Source: Streptomyces cellulosae
Lineage (GTDB): Bacteria > Actinomycetota > Actinomycetes > Streptomycetales > Streptomycetaceae
DNA length: 64,000 nucleotides
Direction: 5' to 3'
Assembly (NCBI RefSeq): GCF_000721105.1
Contig: NZ_JOEV01000004.1
Location: 62,001-126,000 of the forward strand
The notes under the pieces are model-generated. The model saw nothing but the letters and a program-made list of their open reading frames with translations. It had not been told where the DNA came from and did not search any database. Shown here one piece after another: positions 52,741 to 63,174 of this stretch. A program made the translations under genes and the position numbers. Every line of letters starts with the position of its first letter. Within the stretch, counting starts at the first letter, position 1.

Positions 52741-54015
52741 ATGAACCAGCGTCGTCGCCCCCCGCTCGCCGACAGCTCGCTCGCCCTCCTCGCCAAGGGA
52801 TACGCCTGGCTGCCCGACCGTCGGCGCCGTACCACGAGTCCCGTCGTCCGCACCCGGCTGATGGGACAGCACGCCGTGGCCCTGCACGGGCCGGAAGCCG
52901 TGCGGTTCTTCTACGACGAACGGCATGTGGAACGTGGCACGGCTCTGCCCGGGCCCGTGCTGAGCACCCTGTTCGGTCACGGAGCCGTGCACACCCTGGA
53001 CGGACACCCCCACCGCGCGCGCAAGGGGATGTTCGTCTCCCTGCTGACGGCGCCGGAGGCGGTCGCCGGTGTGGTGGAGGCGGTCGCCGCGGCGTGGGAC
53101 GAGGCCGTGCCGTCGTGGTCCGGCCGTCCGTCGGTCGTCCTGTTCGACGAGGCCGCCCGGATTCTCACCCACGGTGTCTGCCGGTGGGCCGGCATTCCCC
53201 TCGGCGACGCCGACCAGGTGGCCCGGGACCTGGTCGCCATGGTCGACGGCTTCGCCACGCCGGGCCCGCGCCACTGGCGGGCCCGGCGCGCGCGAGCCCG
53301 CAGTGAGGCGTGGCTGGGACGCCTGGTCGAGGACGTACGGGACGGGACCGTCACCGCGCCGGCCGGGTCGGCACTGGACGTGGTGGTCCGGCACCGGGAC
53401 GGCGACGGCCGGTTCCTCGACCCGCGCACGGCCGCGGTCGAACTGCTCAACGTCATCCGTCCGACCGTCGCGGTCTGCTGGTTCGTCGCCTACGCCGGCC
53501 ACGCGCTGCACCGCGGGCCCGGCCTCCGGGAACAGCTGCGCGAGGACGATGCCGCGTACGCCGTGGCCTTCGCCCACGAACTGCGGCGCTTCTACCCCTT
53601 CGCCCCGTTCCTCGGCGGGCGGGCCGTCACCGATCTGGAGTGGCGGGGAGAACCGATCCCGTCCGGCGCGATGGTCCTGCTCGACCTGTACGGGCAGAAC
53701 CACGACCCCGACCTGTGGGCCGATCCGTACACCTTCGACCCTCGGCGCTTCCTGGAGCGGCCGCCGCAGCGCGACGAACTCGTTCCGCAGGGCGGCGGTG
53801 ACCGCGCCACCGGTCATCGCTGCCCCGGTGAGGACATCACGATCGCGCTGCTGCGGGCCCTCGGGCCACGGCTGGCCCAGCTGGAGTACGCCGTGCCGGA
53901 GCAGGACCTGTCCATCCCCCTGAGCCGCGTGCCGGCCCGCGTGCGCAGCGGTTTCGTCATCGAGGCGGTTCGTGTACCGACGTCGGCCCAGCCGGCCCGA
54001 CGGGTGGCGGGCTGA
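52741..54015 (+). CDS. Fatty-acid P450 peroxygenase (CYP152-like)
   Basis: A 424-residue cytochrome P450 of the CYP152 group, which uses hydrogen peroxide directly to hydroxylate or decarboxylate fatty acids. The heme ligand is Cys361 in GHRCPGED, and Arg240-Pro241 in VIRPTVAVCW correspond to the Arg-Pro pair of BS-beta/OleT that holds the fatty-acid carboxylate and replaces the usual Asp/Glu-Thr pair. QGGGDRATGHRC is characteristic. No ferredoxin is needed or found nearby. The ATG at 52741 has no obvious ribosome site. Confidence 0.9.
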   Translation: MNQRRRPPLADSSLALLAKGYAWLPDRRRRTTSPVVRTRLMGQHAVALHGPEAVRFFYDERHVERGTALPGPVLSTLFGHGAVHTLDGHPHRARKGMFVSLLTAPEAVAGVVEAVAAAWDEAVPSWSGRPSVVLFDEAARILTHGVCRWAGIPLGDADQVARDLVAMVDGFATPGPRHWRARRARARSEAWLGRLVEDVRDGTVTAPAGSALDVVVRHRDGDGRFLDPRTAAVELLNVIRPTVAVCWFVAYAGHALHRGPGLREQLREDDAAYAVAFAHELRRFYPFAPFLGGRAVTDLEWRGEPIPSGAMVLLDLYGQNHDPDLWADPYTFDPRRFLERPPQRDELVPQGGGDRATGHRCPGEDITIALLRALGPRLAQLEYAVPEQDLSIPLSRVPARVRSGFVIEAVRVPTSAQPARRVAG

Positions 54016-54092
54016 GGGCAGGCACCGGAGGGCTGAGCACGGCAGGCACCGGAGGGCTGAGCACTGCAGGCGTGCGGCAAGCTCCGGTGCGC

Positions 54093-54127
54093 GGGTCGCC
54101 GTACGGCCTTGCGCCGTACGGCGACCC
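54093..54127. terminator. Bidirectional terminator, P450/SDR
   Basis: Perfect 15-bp stem gggtcgccgtacggc (54093-54107) and gccgtacggcgaccc (54113-54127) with loop cttgc, between the convergent P450 and SDR genes. A 23-base direct repeat (gcaggcaccggagggctgag type) precedes it at about 54015-54060. Likely terminates both genes. Confidence 0.75.
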
Positions 54128-54145
54128 GTGTGAGACCGGTGCCGG

Positions 54146-55135
54146 TCAGGCGCCCGCCGTGCTCCGGGTCACCCGGCGGCCGGCCGCCACCGCCGCTCCC
54201 GCCACCGCCGCGGCGACGGCCGTCCTGCGCACCGCGGTGCGCCGCCGCCCGTGCCAGCCGCCGTGCACGGCTCCCTCGCCGGGGGCCGGCACGTGCAGCG
54301 CGCCGTGCGTGGCCGGGGCCTCCTCGTCGTGGTCGAGGTGGCCCTTGTCCGTCTGCCGTGCCATGGCCCGCTCCGCGAGTGCCGGCGCCATCCGGGACTG
54401 ACGTACCAGAGCCCGGCCCGCGGGGCCGACCACCACTTCCCGACGCGGATGGCCGACGAGGCCCACGACCGCCTTGGCGACCCGCTCGGGGCTGTACACC
54501 GGAGGCATGGCGACCACCTTGCGCCCGGTGTAGTTGGCCGCCTGTTCGAAGTGCGGGGTGTCGATGGTCGCGGGCATCACCGTGCACACGTGGATGCCCT
54601 TCGCCCCCTCCACCCGCAACTGCTGCCGCAGGCTGGACCCGAGCCCCTGCACCGCGTGCTTGGACATGCTGTACGGGTGGCTGTACGGCTGCGACACGGC
54701 GCCCGCGATGGACGAGATGTTGACCAGCGTGCCCGTACCCTGCTCGCGCATCACCCGCAGAGCCGCCCTGGCCCCGTACACGTAGCCCATCACGTTGACG
54801 TCGAGGACCTTGCGGAAGTCCTCCAGCGGCACGTCCTCGAAACGGCCGAAGGCGTTGACGGCCGCGTTGTTGACCCACACGTCGATCCGGCCGAACTCCT
54901 CCACCGCGCGCCGCGCCAGGTCCTCGACCGCCTTGACGTCCGTGGTGTCGGTCGGCACGACCAGCGTCCGTGCCCCACGGTGCTTCTGGCATTCCTCGGC
55001 GGTCGCCTCCAGCGCCTCCTCGCGGCGCGCGGCCAGCACCACGGCACAGCCCTTGCGAGCGAACGCCTCGGCCGTGGCCCGTCCGATCCCGCTGGACGCT
55101 CCGGTCACCACCACCACGTCATTGCGCAGTCCCAT
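54146..55135 (-). CDS. SDR family oxidoreductase with long C-terminal extension
   Basis: A 329-residue short-chain dehydrogenase. TGASSGIG cofactor loop, VNNAAVN, catalytic ISSIAGAVSQ and YSMSK (Tyr-x3-Lys) are intact, followed by GLVGHPRREVVVGPAG typical of the DltE-like/YqjQ-like group. The last 70 residues form a basic alanine-rich tail including TAVAAAVAGAAVAAGRRV, possibly membrane associated. It reduces carbonyls or oxidises alcohols with NADP(H). Convergent with the P450 gene; a joint role in lipid or aldehyde metabolism is inference. Confidence 0.9.
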   Translation of the reverse strand: MGLRNDVVVVTGASSGIGRATAEAFARKGCAVVLAARREEALEATAEECQKHRGARTLVVPTDTTDVKAVEDLARRAVEEFGRIDVWVNNAAVNAFGRFEDVPLEDFRKVLDVNVMGYVYGARAALRVMREQGTGTLVNISSIAGAVSQPYSHPYSMSKHAVQGLGSSLRQQLRVEGAKGIHVCTVMPATIDTPHFEQAANYTGRKVVAMPPVYSPERVAKAVVGLVGHPRREVVVGPAGRALVRQSRMAPALAERAMARQTDKGHLDHDEEAPATHGALHVPAPGEGAVHGGWHGRRRTAVRRTAVAAAVAGAAVAAGRRVTRSTAGA

Positions 55136-55558
55136 GCGGTCCCTCCTCTGCTCTGCCCGAGCCGGACGCTTCGTGTCCGCGTCCGTGGGTGGCCGGGTAC
55201 CCCCACCGCCGGGTCGCCTCCGCTGTCGGCGGCCCGATTTCGGCAGGACGCCCGGGGTGGCCGTTCCGGGAGAGTCGTCGAGATCGACGCCGTGGGCCCG
55301 GGCTGTGTCGGCCGGGCGGCAGCCCTGCGAGCGGCCATGTTGTGCAATGCGAAATTAAGTGTTGCGGATATGGTGCGAGCCCGCGCGCACCTCCTACGTT
55401 GCCGTCTCAACAGACCGGTCCTCACCGGGCAATGCGCCCCCCACCTGCCGGACCACCGCTGTTCCGGCGCGCGGGCCTCGCGAAAGACCGCTCCCCAACT
55501 CACCGACACCCGGCCCACTCGTCTGGCCGGGGGTCTCCAGAACGACTGAGGAGCTTCC
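55136..55558 (+). promoter_or_regulatory. Leader of the IclR-linked transport operon
   Basis: A 423-base region with no supported gene, between the SDR start (minus) and the binding-protein gene. The most AT-rich patch, around 55338-55372 (ttgtgcaatgcgaaattaag), is the best candidate for promoter and IclR operator. GAGGAG (55548-55553) is the ribosome site of the lipoprotein. Exact promoter and operator are inference. Confidence 0.5.
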
Positions 55559-56626
55559 ATGAACGCAGGTTCTGTTCGAGGTGCGGTGGCAGTCGCAGCC
55601 TCCCTGTGCGCGCTGGCCGGCATCAGCGCGTGCGACGTCCAGTCCGACAGCTCCACCGCCAAGAGCGGGGCGAGTGCCTCCGCGGCGGCTGCCAAGGATC
55701 TCAAGGTCGGCTGGTCGACCATCTACCTGACCCCGTCGTGGATGCAGCAGACCCTGAAGATGATGGAAGGCGACGTCACCAAGCTGAAGTCGGCGGGCAA
55801 GGTCAGCTCGTTCAAGACCCTGAACGCCAACGGCGACACATCACAGCAGATCGCGCAGATCCGCGCCATGATCCAGCAGAAGTACGACGTGATCATCGTC
55901 GACGCCGGTTCCTCCACGGCGCTGAACCCGGCGCTCGAACAGGCCGTCGCGGCCGGCATCACCGTCGTCGCCTTCGACTCCCTGCCCACCAGCACGAAGG
56001 TCATCAGAGTCGGCACCGACCAGAAGGCGTGGGGCTCGATGATGGGCACATGGCTGGCGGACAAGCTGAAGGGCAAGGGCAGCATCATCGCCATGAACGG
56101 CCCGGCCGGCGTGTCCGTCAGCGAGGACCGCTGGGCCGGCGCCGCGGCGGTCTTCAAAAAGTACCCGAACATCAAGATCGTCAGCAACGTGCACAGCGAG
56201 TACAACCTCGCCCCCGCCGCCCAGGCCTTCGCCTCCGCCTACTCCGCGCACCCGGACATCGACGGTGTCTTCTCGCAGGGCGGCGCGCTGTCGGCGGCCG
56301 CGCTGCAGACACTGGTCAAGCAGGACAAGAAGCTCGTTCCCATCACCGGTGAGAACTACAACGGCTTCCTGAAGATGTGGCGCTCGCACCAGAAGGACGG
56401 CTTCTCGTCCCTGGCCACCGCCCAGCCCAACTACCTCGCGGTCATCGCCCTGGAGGCGGCGGTCGCCAAGCGGGAGGGTGTGTCCGTTCCGCAGGACATC
56501 ACCGTCCCGCTGCCCGAGATCACCGACAAGAACCTGGCCGACTACGTGAAGCCGGACCAGCCGGACGACTCCTACCCGATCACCGACCTGCCGCAGGCCG
56601 AGATCGACAAGCTCATCGGAAAGTGA
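55559..56626 (+). CDS. Ribose-type ABC substrate-binding lipoprotein
   Basis: A 355-residue lipoprotein (lipobox ISAC, Cys25) with an RbsB/Peripla_BP_4-like fold: DVIIVDAGSSTALNPALEQA, ITVVAFDSLPTST and NKLVPITGENYNGFL-type sequence mark the two lobes. It captures a sugar, polyol or related small solute outside the membrane for the downstream ABC components. GAGGAG precedes the ATG. First gene of an operon containing tandem ATPase, two permeases, an M20 hydrolase, an MBL hydrolase and an IclR regulator. Confidence 0.93.
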   Translation: MNAGSVRGAVAVAASLCALAGISACDVQSDSSTAKSGASASAAAAKDLKVGWSTIYLTPSWMQQTLKMMEGDVTKLKSAGKVSSFKTLNANGDTSQQIAQIRAMIQQKYDVIIVDAGSSTALNPALEQAVAAGITVVAFDSLPTSTKVIRVGTDQKAWGSMMGTWLADKLKGKGSIIAMNGPAGVSVSEDRWAGAAAVFKKYPNIKIVSNVHSEYNLAPAAQAFASAYSAHPDIDGVFSQGGALSAAALQTLVKQDKKLVPITGENYNGFLKMWRSHQKDGFSSLATAQPNYLAVIALEAAVAKREGVSVPQDITVPLPEITDKNLADYVKPDQPDDSYPITDLPQAEIDKLIGK

Positions 56627-56628
56627 CC

Positions 56629-58408
<1,780 letters not shown>

Positions 58409-58416
<8 letters not shown>

Positions 58417-59362
58417 ACGGATCGCCTCGGCTGCCCGGAGAAACACCGACCTCGTGGGCCTGCTCGTACTTCTGCTGGTGGTGCTCGTGGCTTACCAGCA
58501 CTACGACACCAGCCTGCTCGACCCCGCCTCCGTCACCATCCTGTCCGCGCAGTTCCTCCCGCTGATCCTGGCCGCCGCGGGGCAGACGACCGTGATGCTG
58601 CTCGGGGGGATCGACCTCTCCCTGGGCGCCGTACTCGGGCTCGCCATGGCCGTGTTCGCCACCTACGACGCGCACAGCGCGGGCGGGGTCGTGACCGCGG
58701 CCGTCGCCGCCCTGTGCGCGGCCGTCGCGGCCGGCGCGGCCAACGGAACACTCGTGGCGTACGCCGGTCTGCCCCCGATCGTCGTGACGCTCGCCGCGTC
58801 GTTCCTGTGGAGCGGCGTCACCCTGATCGTCCTGCCGCAGCCCGGGGGGCATGTCCCGGGCGGACTGGTGAACGCGTACAACAACGGCTGGAACGGCCTC
58901 GCGGTACCCGCTGTCGCCGTCGTCCTGGTGCTCGCTGCGTGGAAAGTGCTGCGCACCACCCGGCACGGGCTCGCCCTCTACGCCGTGGGCGGCAACGAAC
59001 ACGGCGCCTACGCCAGCGGTCTGCACACCCGCGGTACGAAGATCGCCGGATACGCGCTGGCGGGCGCGTTCACCGGACTCGCCGGGATCGGGCTGGCCGT
59101 GCAGACCGGCTCCGCGGACCCCACCATCGGCACGCCGTACACACTCAACTCGATCGCCGCGTGCGTACTCGGCGGCATCAGCTTCTTCGGCGGGGTCGGC
59201 CGGATGCGCGGCACGGTCCTGGGCGCGCTGGTCATCGGCCTGCTCACCAACCTGCTGCTGTTCACCGGGATCTCGCCCTTCTACCAGCTCATCGTGCAAG
59301 GAGTGATCCTCGTGGCGGCGCTCGCCCTGAAGACGTACCTCACGAGGGAGGCCGCCGTATGA
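58409..59362 (+). CDS. Ribose-type ABC permease
   Basis: A 317-residue permease of the BPD_transp_2/RbsC type with about eight membrane segments. GGIDLSLGAVLGLAMAVFAT, YAVGGNEHGAYASGLHTRG, LAGIGLAVQTGSADPTIGTP and AACVLGGISFFGGVGRMRGT are diagnostic. Start ATG 58409 overlaps the ATPase stop by eight bases; its stop overlaps the next gene as ATGA. It forms half of the transmembrane channel. Confidence 0.93.
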
Positions 59363-60324
59363 CCGGCGTGACGGGCACGATCCGCACCGAAGCGGTCGCC
59401 GCGCTGCGCGGCAGCCGCGCGGCCTGGGCGTTCGGCGTCCTCGGCGTCACCTGGATCGCGGCCATCCTCTTCGCGGACGGCTTCGACAGCGTCTCCAACG
59501 TCCGCTATCTGGTGCAGACGGCGTCGTTCCTGGGCATCGTCGCGGTCGGCCAGACCCTCGTCGTGATCATGAGCGGTATCGACCTGTCGGTGTCCGGTGT
59601 GGTGGCCCTGTCCGCCGTCGTCTGCGCCAAGGTCGCCTCCGGCTCTGGCGGCGGCGCGAGCGGCATTGCGGCGGCCCTGGCGCTGTGCGCGCTGGTGGGC
59701 GCCGTGAACGCGGCCGGCGTGGTGTGGCTGCGGGTCCCACCGATGGTGATGACCCTGGCCACCGGCACCATCCTGTCCGGCGCCCTGCTCGTGTACACCG
59801 ACGGCTCACCCAGTTCGGCCCACCTGCCCCTGCTCGACTCGCTCGCCAACGGCCGACTGCTGGGGGTGCCCTGGGCATTCGTCCTGTGGCTGGTCGTCAC
59901 GGCCGTCGCCGGCTGGCTGCTGCACCTGTCCCGCACCGGCCGCCACGCGTTCGCGCTCGGCGCCGGCGAGAGCGCGGCACGCGCCTCCGGGGTACCGCTC
60001 GGCGCGACGGCGTTCACCGCGTACGTGTCCTGCGCGCTGCTCGCCGGAGTGGCCGGACTGGTACTGCTCGGCTTCACCGGCACCAGCTCGCTGACCATGG
60101 GCAACCCGTACCAGCTCCTGTCCATCGCCTCCGTCGTGCTCGGCGGCACCTCCATTCTCGGTGGCCGGGGCCACCTCCTCGGCACGGTCGGCGGCGCCCT
60201 GCTGCTCACCCTGCTGACCGCGCTGCTGATCTCCTGGAACCTCTCGGAGGGCGTACGCCAGGTCGTCCTCGGCGTACTGATCATCGGCCTGTTGCTGGTC
60301 TATGCGAGGGAGCGCAGGACATGA
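59359..60324 (+). CDS. Ribose-type ABC permease
   Basis: A 321-residue second permease of the same importer. VGQTLVVIMSGIDLSVSGVV, GATAFTAYVSCALLAGVAGL, ASVVLGGTSILGGRGHL and VRQVVLGVLIIGLLLVYA are family motifs. The ATG at 59359 overlaps the first permease stop. Together the two permeases and the tandem ATPase make a complete importer for the solute bound by the lipoprotein. The stop overlaps the M20 gene as ATGA. Confidence 0.93.
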   Translation: MTGVTGTIRTEAVAALRGSRAAWAFGVLGVTWIAAILFADGFDSVSNVRYLVQTASFLGIVAVGQTLVVIMSGIDLSVSGVVALSAVVCAKVASGSGGGASGIAAALALCALVGAVNAAGVVWLRVPPMVMTLATGTILSGALLVYTDGSPSSAHLPLLDSLANGRLLGVPWAFVLWLVVTAVAGWLLHLSRTGRHAFALGAGESAARASGVPLGATAFTAYVSCALLAGVAGLVLLGFTGTSSLTMGNPYQLLSIASVVLGGTSILGGRGHLLGTVGGALLLTLLTALLISWNLSEGVRQVVLGVLIIGLLLVYARERRT

Positions 60325-61565
60325 CGTCCCCGACGTCGCAGGACGCCACCTCGGCCGTACTCCATCTCCTGCGCGATCTCGTTCGCATCCCCAGCGTGAA
60401 CCCCCGGGACGCGCCGGGCGACGGGGGTGAGACGGCGGTGGCCGTCTACGTACGGGACTGGCTGGGCCGGCACGGTGTGCGGGCCGAGCTGCACGAAGTG
60501 CTGCCGGGGCGGTGCAACGTGGTCGCCGTCGTTCCCGGCCGGGACCCCGCGGTGGTCCTTCTCGCATCGCACCTCGACACGGTCGAGACGGACGGCATGA
60601 CGGTCCGGCCCCACGACGGCGAGACCCGCGACGGCCGGCTGTACGGGCGCGGTGCCTGCGACGCCAAGGGGCCGCTCGCCGCGTTCATGCTGGCCGCCGC
60701 CGAACTCGCCCGTGGCGGGCCGCCGCCGCTCACGCTGGTGCTGGCCGGGGTCTGCGACGAGGAACACGCCTACCGGGGCGTCCTGCACCTGCTCGAAACG
60801 CTGGCGGACCGCCCTGTCGTCGGCGCGCTGGTCGGTGAGCCCACCGGACTGGTGCCGGCCACCGCCCACAAGGGCGTCGTGCGCTACACCGTGCGCACCA
60901 CGGGCCGCCCCGGACACAGCTCGCGCCCCGAGGAGGCGGTCAACGCGATCTCGCTGATGGCCCCCGTCATCGCCCACCTCACCGCCACGCGCCCGGACGT
61001 GGCACCGCACCCGCTTCTGGGCCCCGCCACCCGTTCGGTCACCCGGGTCCGCGGCGGCACGGGCCCCAACACCATCCCCGGCAGCTGTGAGGTGGACATC
61101 GACCGCCGTACGCTGCCCGGCGAGGACCCGGAAGCCGTCTGGCAGCAGGACCGCGACGAACTCACCGCACTCGGCACCGAGGTGGACCCTCCCTTCACCG
61201 TCGACCCGGCCCTGGACACTCCGCCCGGCACCCCTGTCGTCACCGCGCTGTGCGATGCCCTCGCCGCCCACGGCCGCCCCCACCACATCCAGGGCATGCC
61301 CTTCGGCACGGACGCCAGCAAGCTCGCCCGCGCCGGGATTCCGTCGGTGGTGTTCGGCCCCGGCTCGGTGACGGACGCCCACACCGCGGCCGAATCGGTG
61401 GATCTGGCGGAGGTGGAGCTGGCCGCGCGGATCGTGGTGGCCACGGTCCACGAGACAGGCAGGCGGCTCCACCGGAGCGCACCCGCCCCGGCGCCCCCGG
61501 AGGAGCCTCGCCGCGGGGACGCCCGCCTGGACATCCCGTCGCAGGGGCGGCGGACATGCAGCTGA
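60321..61565 (+). CDS. M20-family metallopeptidase (ArgE/DapE/amidohydrolase type)
   Basis: A 414-residue dizinc hydrolase of the M20 (ArgE/DapE/CPG2) family. LLASHLDTVET (His and Asp ligands), GACDAKGPLA (bridging Asp), CDEEHAYRG (Glu catalytic pair), VGEPTGL and MPFGTDASKLARAGIPSVV (His/Asp/Glu residues near C-terminus) are present. The family cuts N-acyl amides or small peptides. The start overlaps the permease stop. In this operon it probably opens the imported compound; that is inference, and the real substrate is unknown. Confidence 0.93.
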   Translation: MTSPTSQDATSAVLHLLRDLVRIPSVNPRDAPGDGGETAVAVYVRDWLGRHGVRAELHEVLPGRCNVVAVVPGRDPAVVLLASHLDTVETDGMTVRPHDGETRDGRLYGRGACDAKGPLAAFMLAAAELARGGPPPLTLVLAGVCDEEHAYRGVLHLLETLADRPVVGALVGEPTGLVPATAHKGVVRYTVRTTGRPGHSSRPEEAVNAISLMAPVIAHLTATRPDVAPHPLLGPATRSVTRVRGGTGPNTIPGSCEVDIDRRTLPGEDPEAVWQQDRDELTALGTEVDPPFTVDPALDTPPGTPVVTALCDALAAHGRPHHIQGMPFGTDASKLARAGIPSVVFGPGSVTDAHTAAESVDLAEVELAARIVVATVHETGRRLHRSAPAPAPPEEPRRGDARLDIPSQGRRTCS

Positions 61566-62293
61566 CCGAACACGTCCATCTCCTGGCCAGCGGCGCCGCC
61601 GGATTCGATCTCAGCGACCCGCTGGACTGTCATGTCTACCTCGTGCGAGGCGGCCGCCGCAGCGTCCTCGTCGACGCCGGCGGCGGCCGGTCCGCCCGCA
61701 CCATCCTGCGGAGAGCGGGCAGTACGGGCACCATCCCCGACCACCTCCTGCTCACCCACGGGCACGCCGATCACGCGGGCGGAGCCGCCGCCCTCGCCGA
61801 GGAACTTCCCGGGCTGCGCGTGCTGGCCGGGGCCGCGGCCGTGCGCTGGATCGCCGAGGGCGACGAGCGGGGACTCAGCGTGGACAGGGGCAAAGCCGCC
61901 GGGGTCTATCCTGCCGATTACGCCTTCCGGCCCTGCCCCCGCGTCGAACCCGTCACCGACGGCACGGAGATCGATCTGGGAGGCGGAGTGGTCGTCCGGG
62001 CCGTCGCCACCCCCGGCCATGCCGACGGCCACACCTGCTACCACCTGCGGACCCCGGCCTACCAGGCACTCTTCTCCGGCGACTGCGTCTTCACCGGGGG
62101 ACGCATCTCGTTGCAGAATCTGCATGACTGCCGCGTGCCCGCGTACGCGGGCAGTCTGACCCGACTGGCCGCGCTCGACGTCGACGCGCTCTTCCCCGGC
62201 CACCACGAGGTCTCACTCGCCCGTGCCGGGAGGCACCTGACCACCGCCCGCGACGCCGTCGCCCGCGGCCTGCTGCCGAGGAGTACGACATGA
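61556..62293 (+). CDS. MBL-fold metallo-hydrolase
   Basis: A 245-residue metallo-beta-lactamase-fold hydrolase: LLTHGHADHAGG (HxHxDH), TPGHADGHTCYHL (second-shell His), SGDCVF (bridging Asp) and FPGHHE (final His). Such enzymes hydrolyse thioesters, lactones, phosphodiesters or similar bonds. The gene overlaps the M20 stop by ten bases and its stop overlaps the IclR start, so it is fully embedded in the operon. The paired action of M20 and MBL enzymes suggests two-step hydrolysis of the imported molecule. Confidence 0.93.
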   Translation: MQLTEHVHLLASGAAGFDLSDPLDCHVYLVRGGRRSVLVDAGGGRSARTILRRAGSTGTIPDHLLLTHGHADHAGGAAALAEELPGLRVLAGAAAVRWIAEGDERGLSVDRGKAAGVYPADYAFRPCPRVEPVTDGTEIDLGGGVVVRAVATPGHADGHTCYHLRTPAYQALFSGDCVFTGGRISLQNLHDCRVPAYAGSLTRLAALDVDALFPGHHEVSLARAGRHLTTARDAVARGLLPRSTT

Positions 62294-63108
62294 CCGCACC
62301 GGTCCGCCGCAACCAGGCCACGTCGCTGCGCCGCGCGCTCACCGTCCTCGAGCACATCCGCGACCACGCCGGGTCGGGCCGGGGCATGTCCCTGACGCGG
62401 ATCGCGGAGGATCTCGGCATCAGCAAGAGCACGGTGCTGCGCCTGACCTCTCCCTTCATGGAGTCCGATCTGCTGGTCCGGGACCGCGAGACCGGCTGGT
62501 TCCGGCTCGGCCACGGCACCCTGCGGCTCGGTCAGGCCTACCTCTCCTCGCTCGACCTGCGGACCGTCGCCGCGGAACCGCTCCGGCTGCTCCAGCACAC
62601 GGTGGGAGAGACCTGCCACCTCGTCGTCTACGAGCCGCCCGACGTCGTCTACATCGACAAGGTCGAGAACGAGACCAACGTGCGCATGGGCTCCCGCATC
62701 GGCAGCCGCGTTCCCGCCTACCGGACCGCCGTCGGCAAGGCCATCCTCGCCTGGCTCGGCGAGGAGGCGTTCCGTGTCGTCGTCGCCGCCGGGATGCCCC
62801 CGGTCACCGTGCACACGGTCACCGACGCCGAACGGCTGCGCCGCGAACTCGACCGGGTGCGGCGCCGGGGCTACGCGATCGACGACCGGGAGAACGAACC
62901 GGAGGTGCGGTGCGTCGCCGCGCCGGTCTTCGATCACACCGACGCGCCGATCGGCGCCCTCAGCGTCTCCGGCCTCACCACCCGGATGACACCCGCCCGG
63001 GTCCGGGAGGTCGGGCCCGTGGTCGTCCGCACCGGCATGGAGATCTCCCATGTCCTCGGCTCGTCCCGCGTACGGGACGGCGGACAGCAGAAGGCCGCCG
63101 ACCACTGA
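62290..63108 (+). CDS. IclR-family regulator
   Basis: A 272-residue IclR regulator: N-terminal winged helix (LRRALTVLEHIRDH, LTRIAEDLGISKSTVLRL) and a GAF-like effector domain (TCHLVVYEPPDVVYIDKVEN, VPAYRTAVGKAILAWLGE, GYAIDDRENEPEVRCVAAPV). The ATGA overlap with the MBL gene makes it part of the catabolic operon, so it is probably the local repressor/activator responding to the imported solute or its breakdown product. Its target may be the AT-rich patch in the operon leader near 55338-55372. Confidence 0.95.
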   Translation: MTAPVRRNQATSLRRALTVLEHIRDHAGSGRGMSLTRIAEDLGISKSTVLRLTSPFMESDLLVRDRETGWFRLGHGTLRLGQAYLSSLDLRTVAAEPLRLLQHTVGETCHLVVYEPPDVVYIDKVENETNVRMGSRIGSRVPAYRTAVGKAILAWLGEEAFRVVVAAGMPPVTVHTVTDAERLRRELDRVRRRGYAIDDRENEPEVRCVAAPVFDHTDAPIGALSVSGLTTRMTPARVREVGPVVVRTGMEISHVLGSSRVRDGGQQKAADH

Positions 63109-63174
63109 GGGCCACCGCGCCGCCGCCCCCTCACACCTCGCCCACGCCCGCGCCCGGAAAGCGACAGGAAGCCC

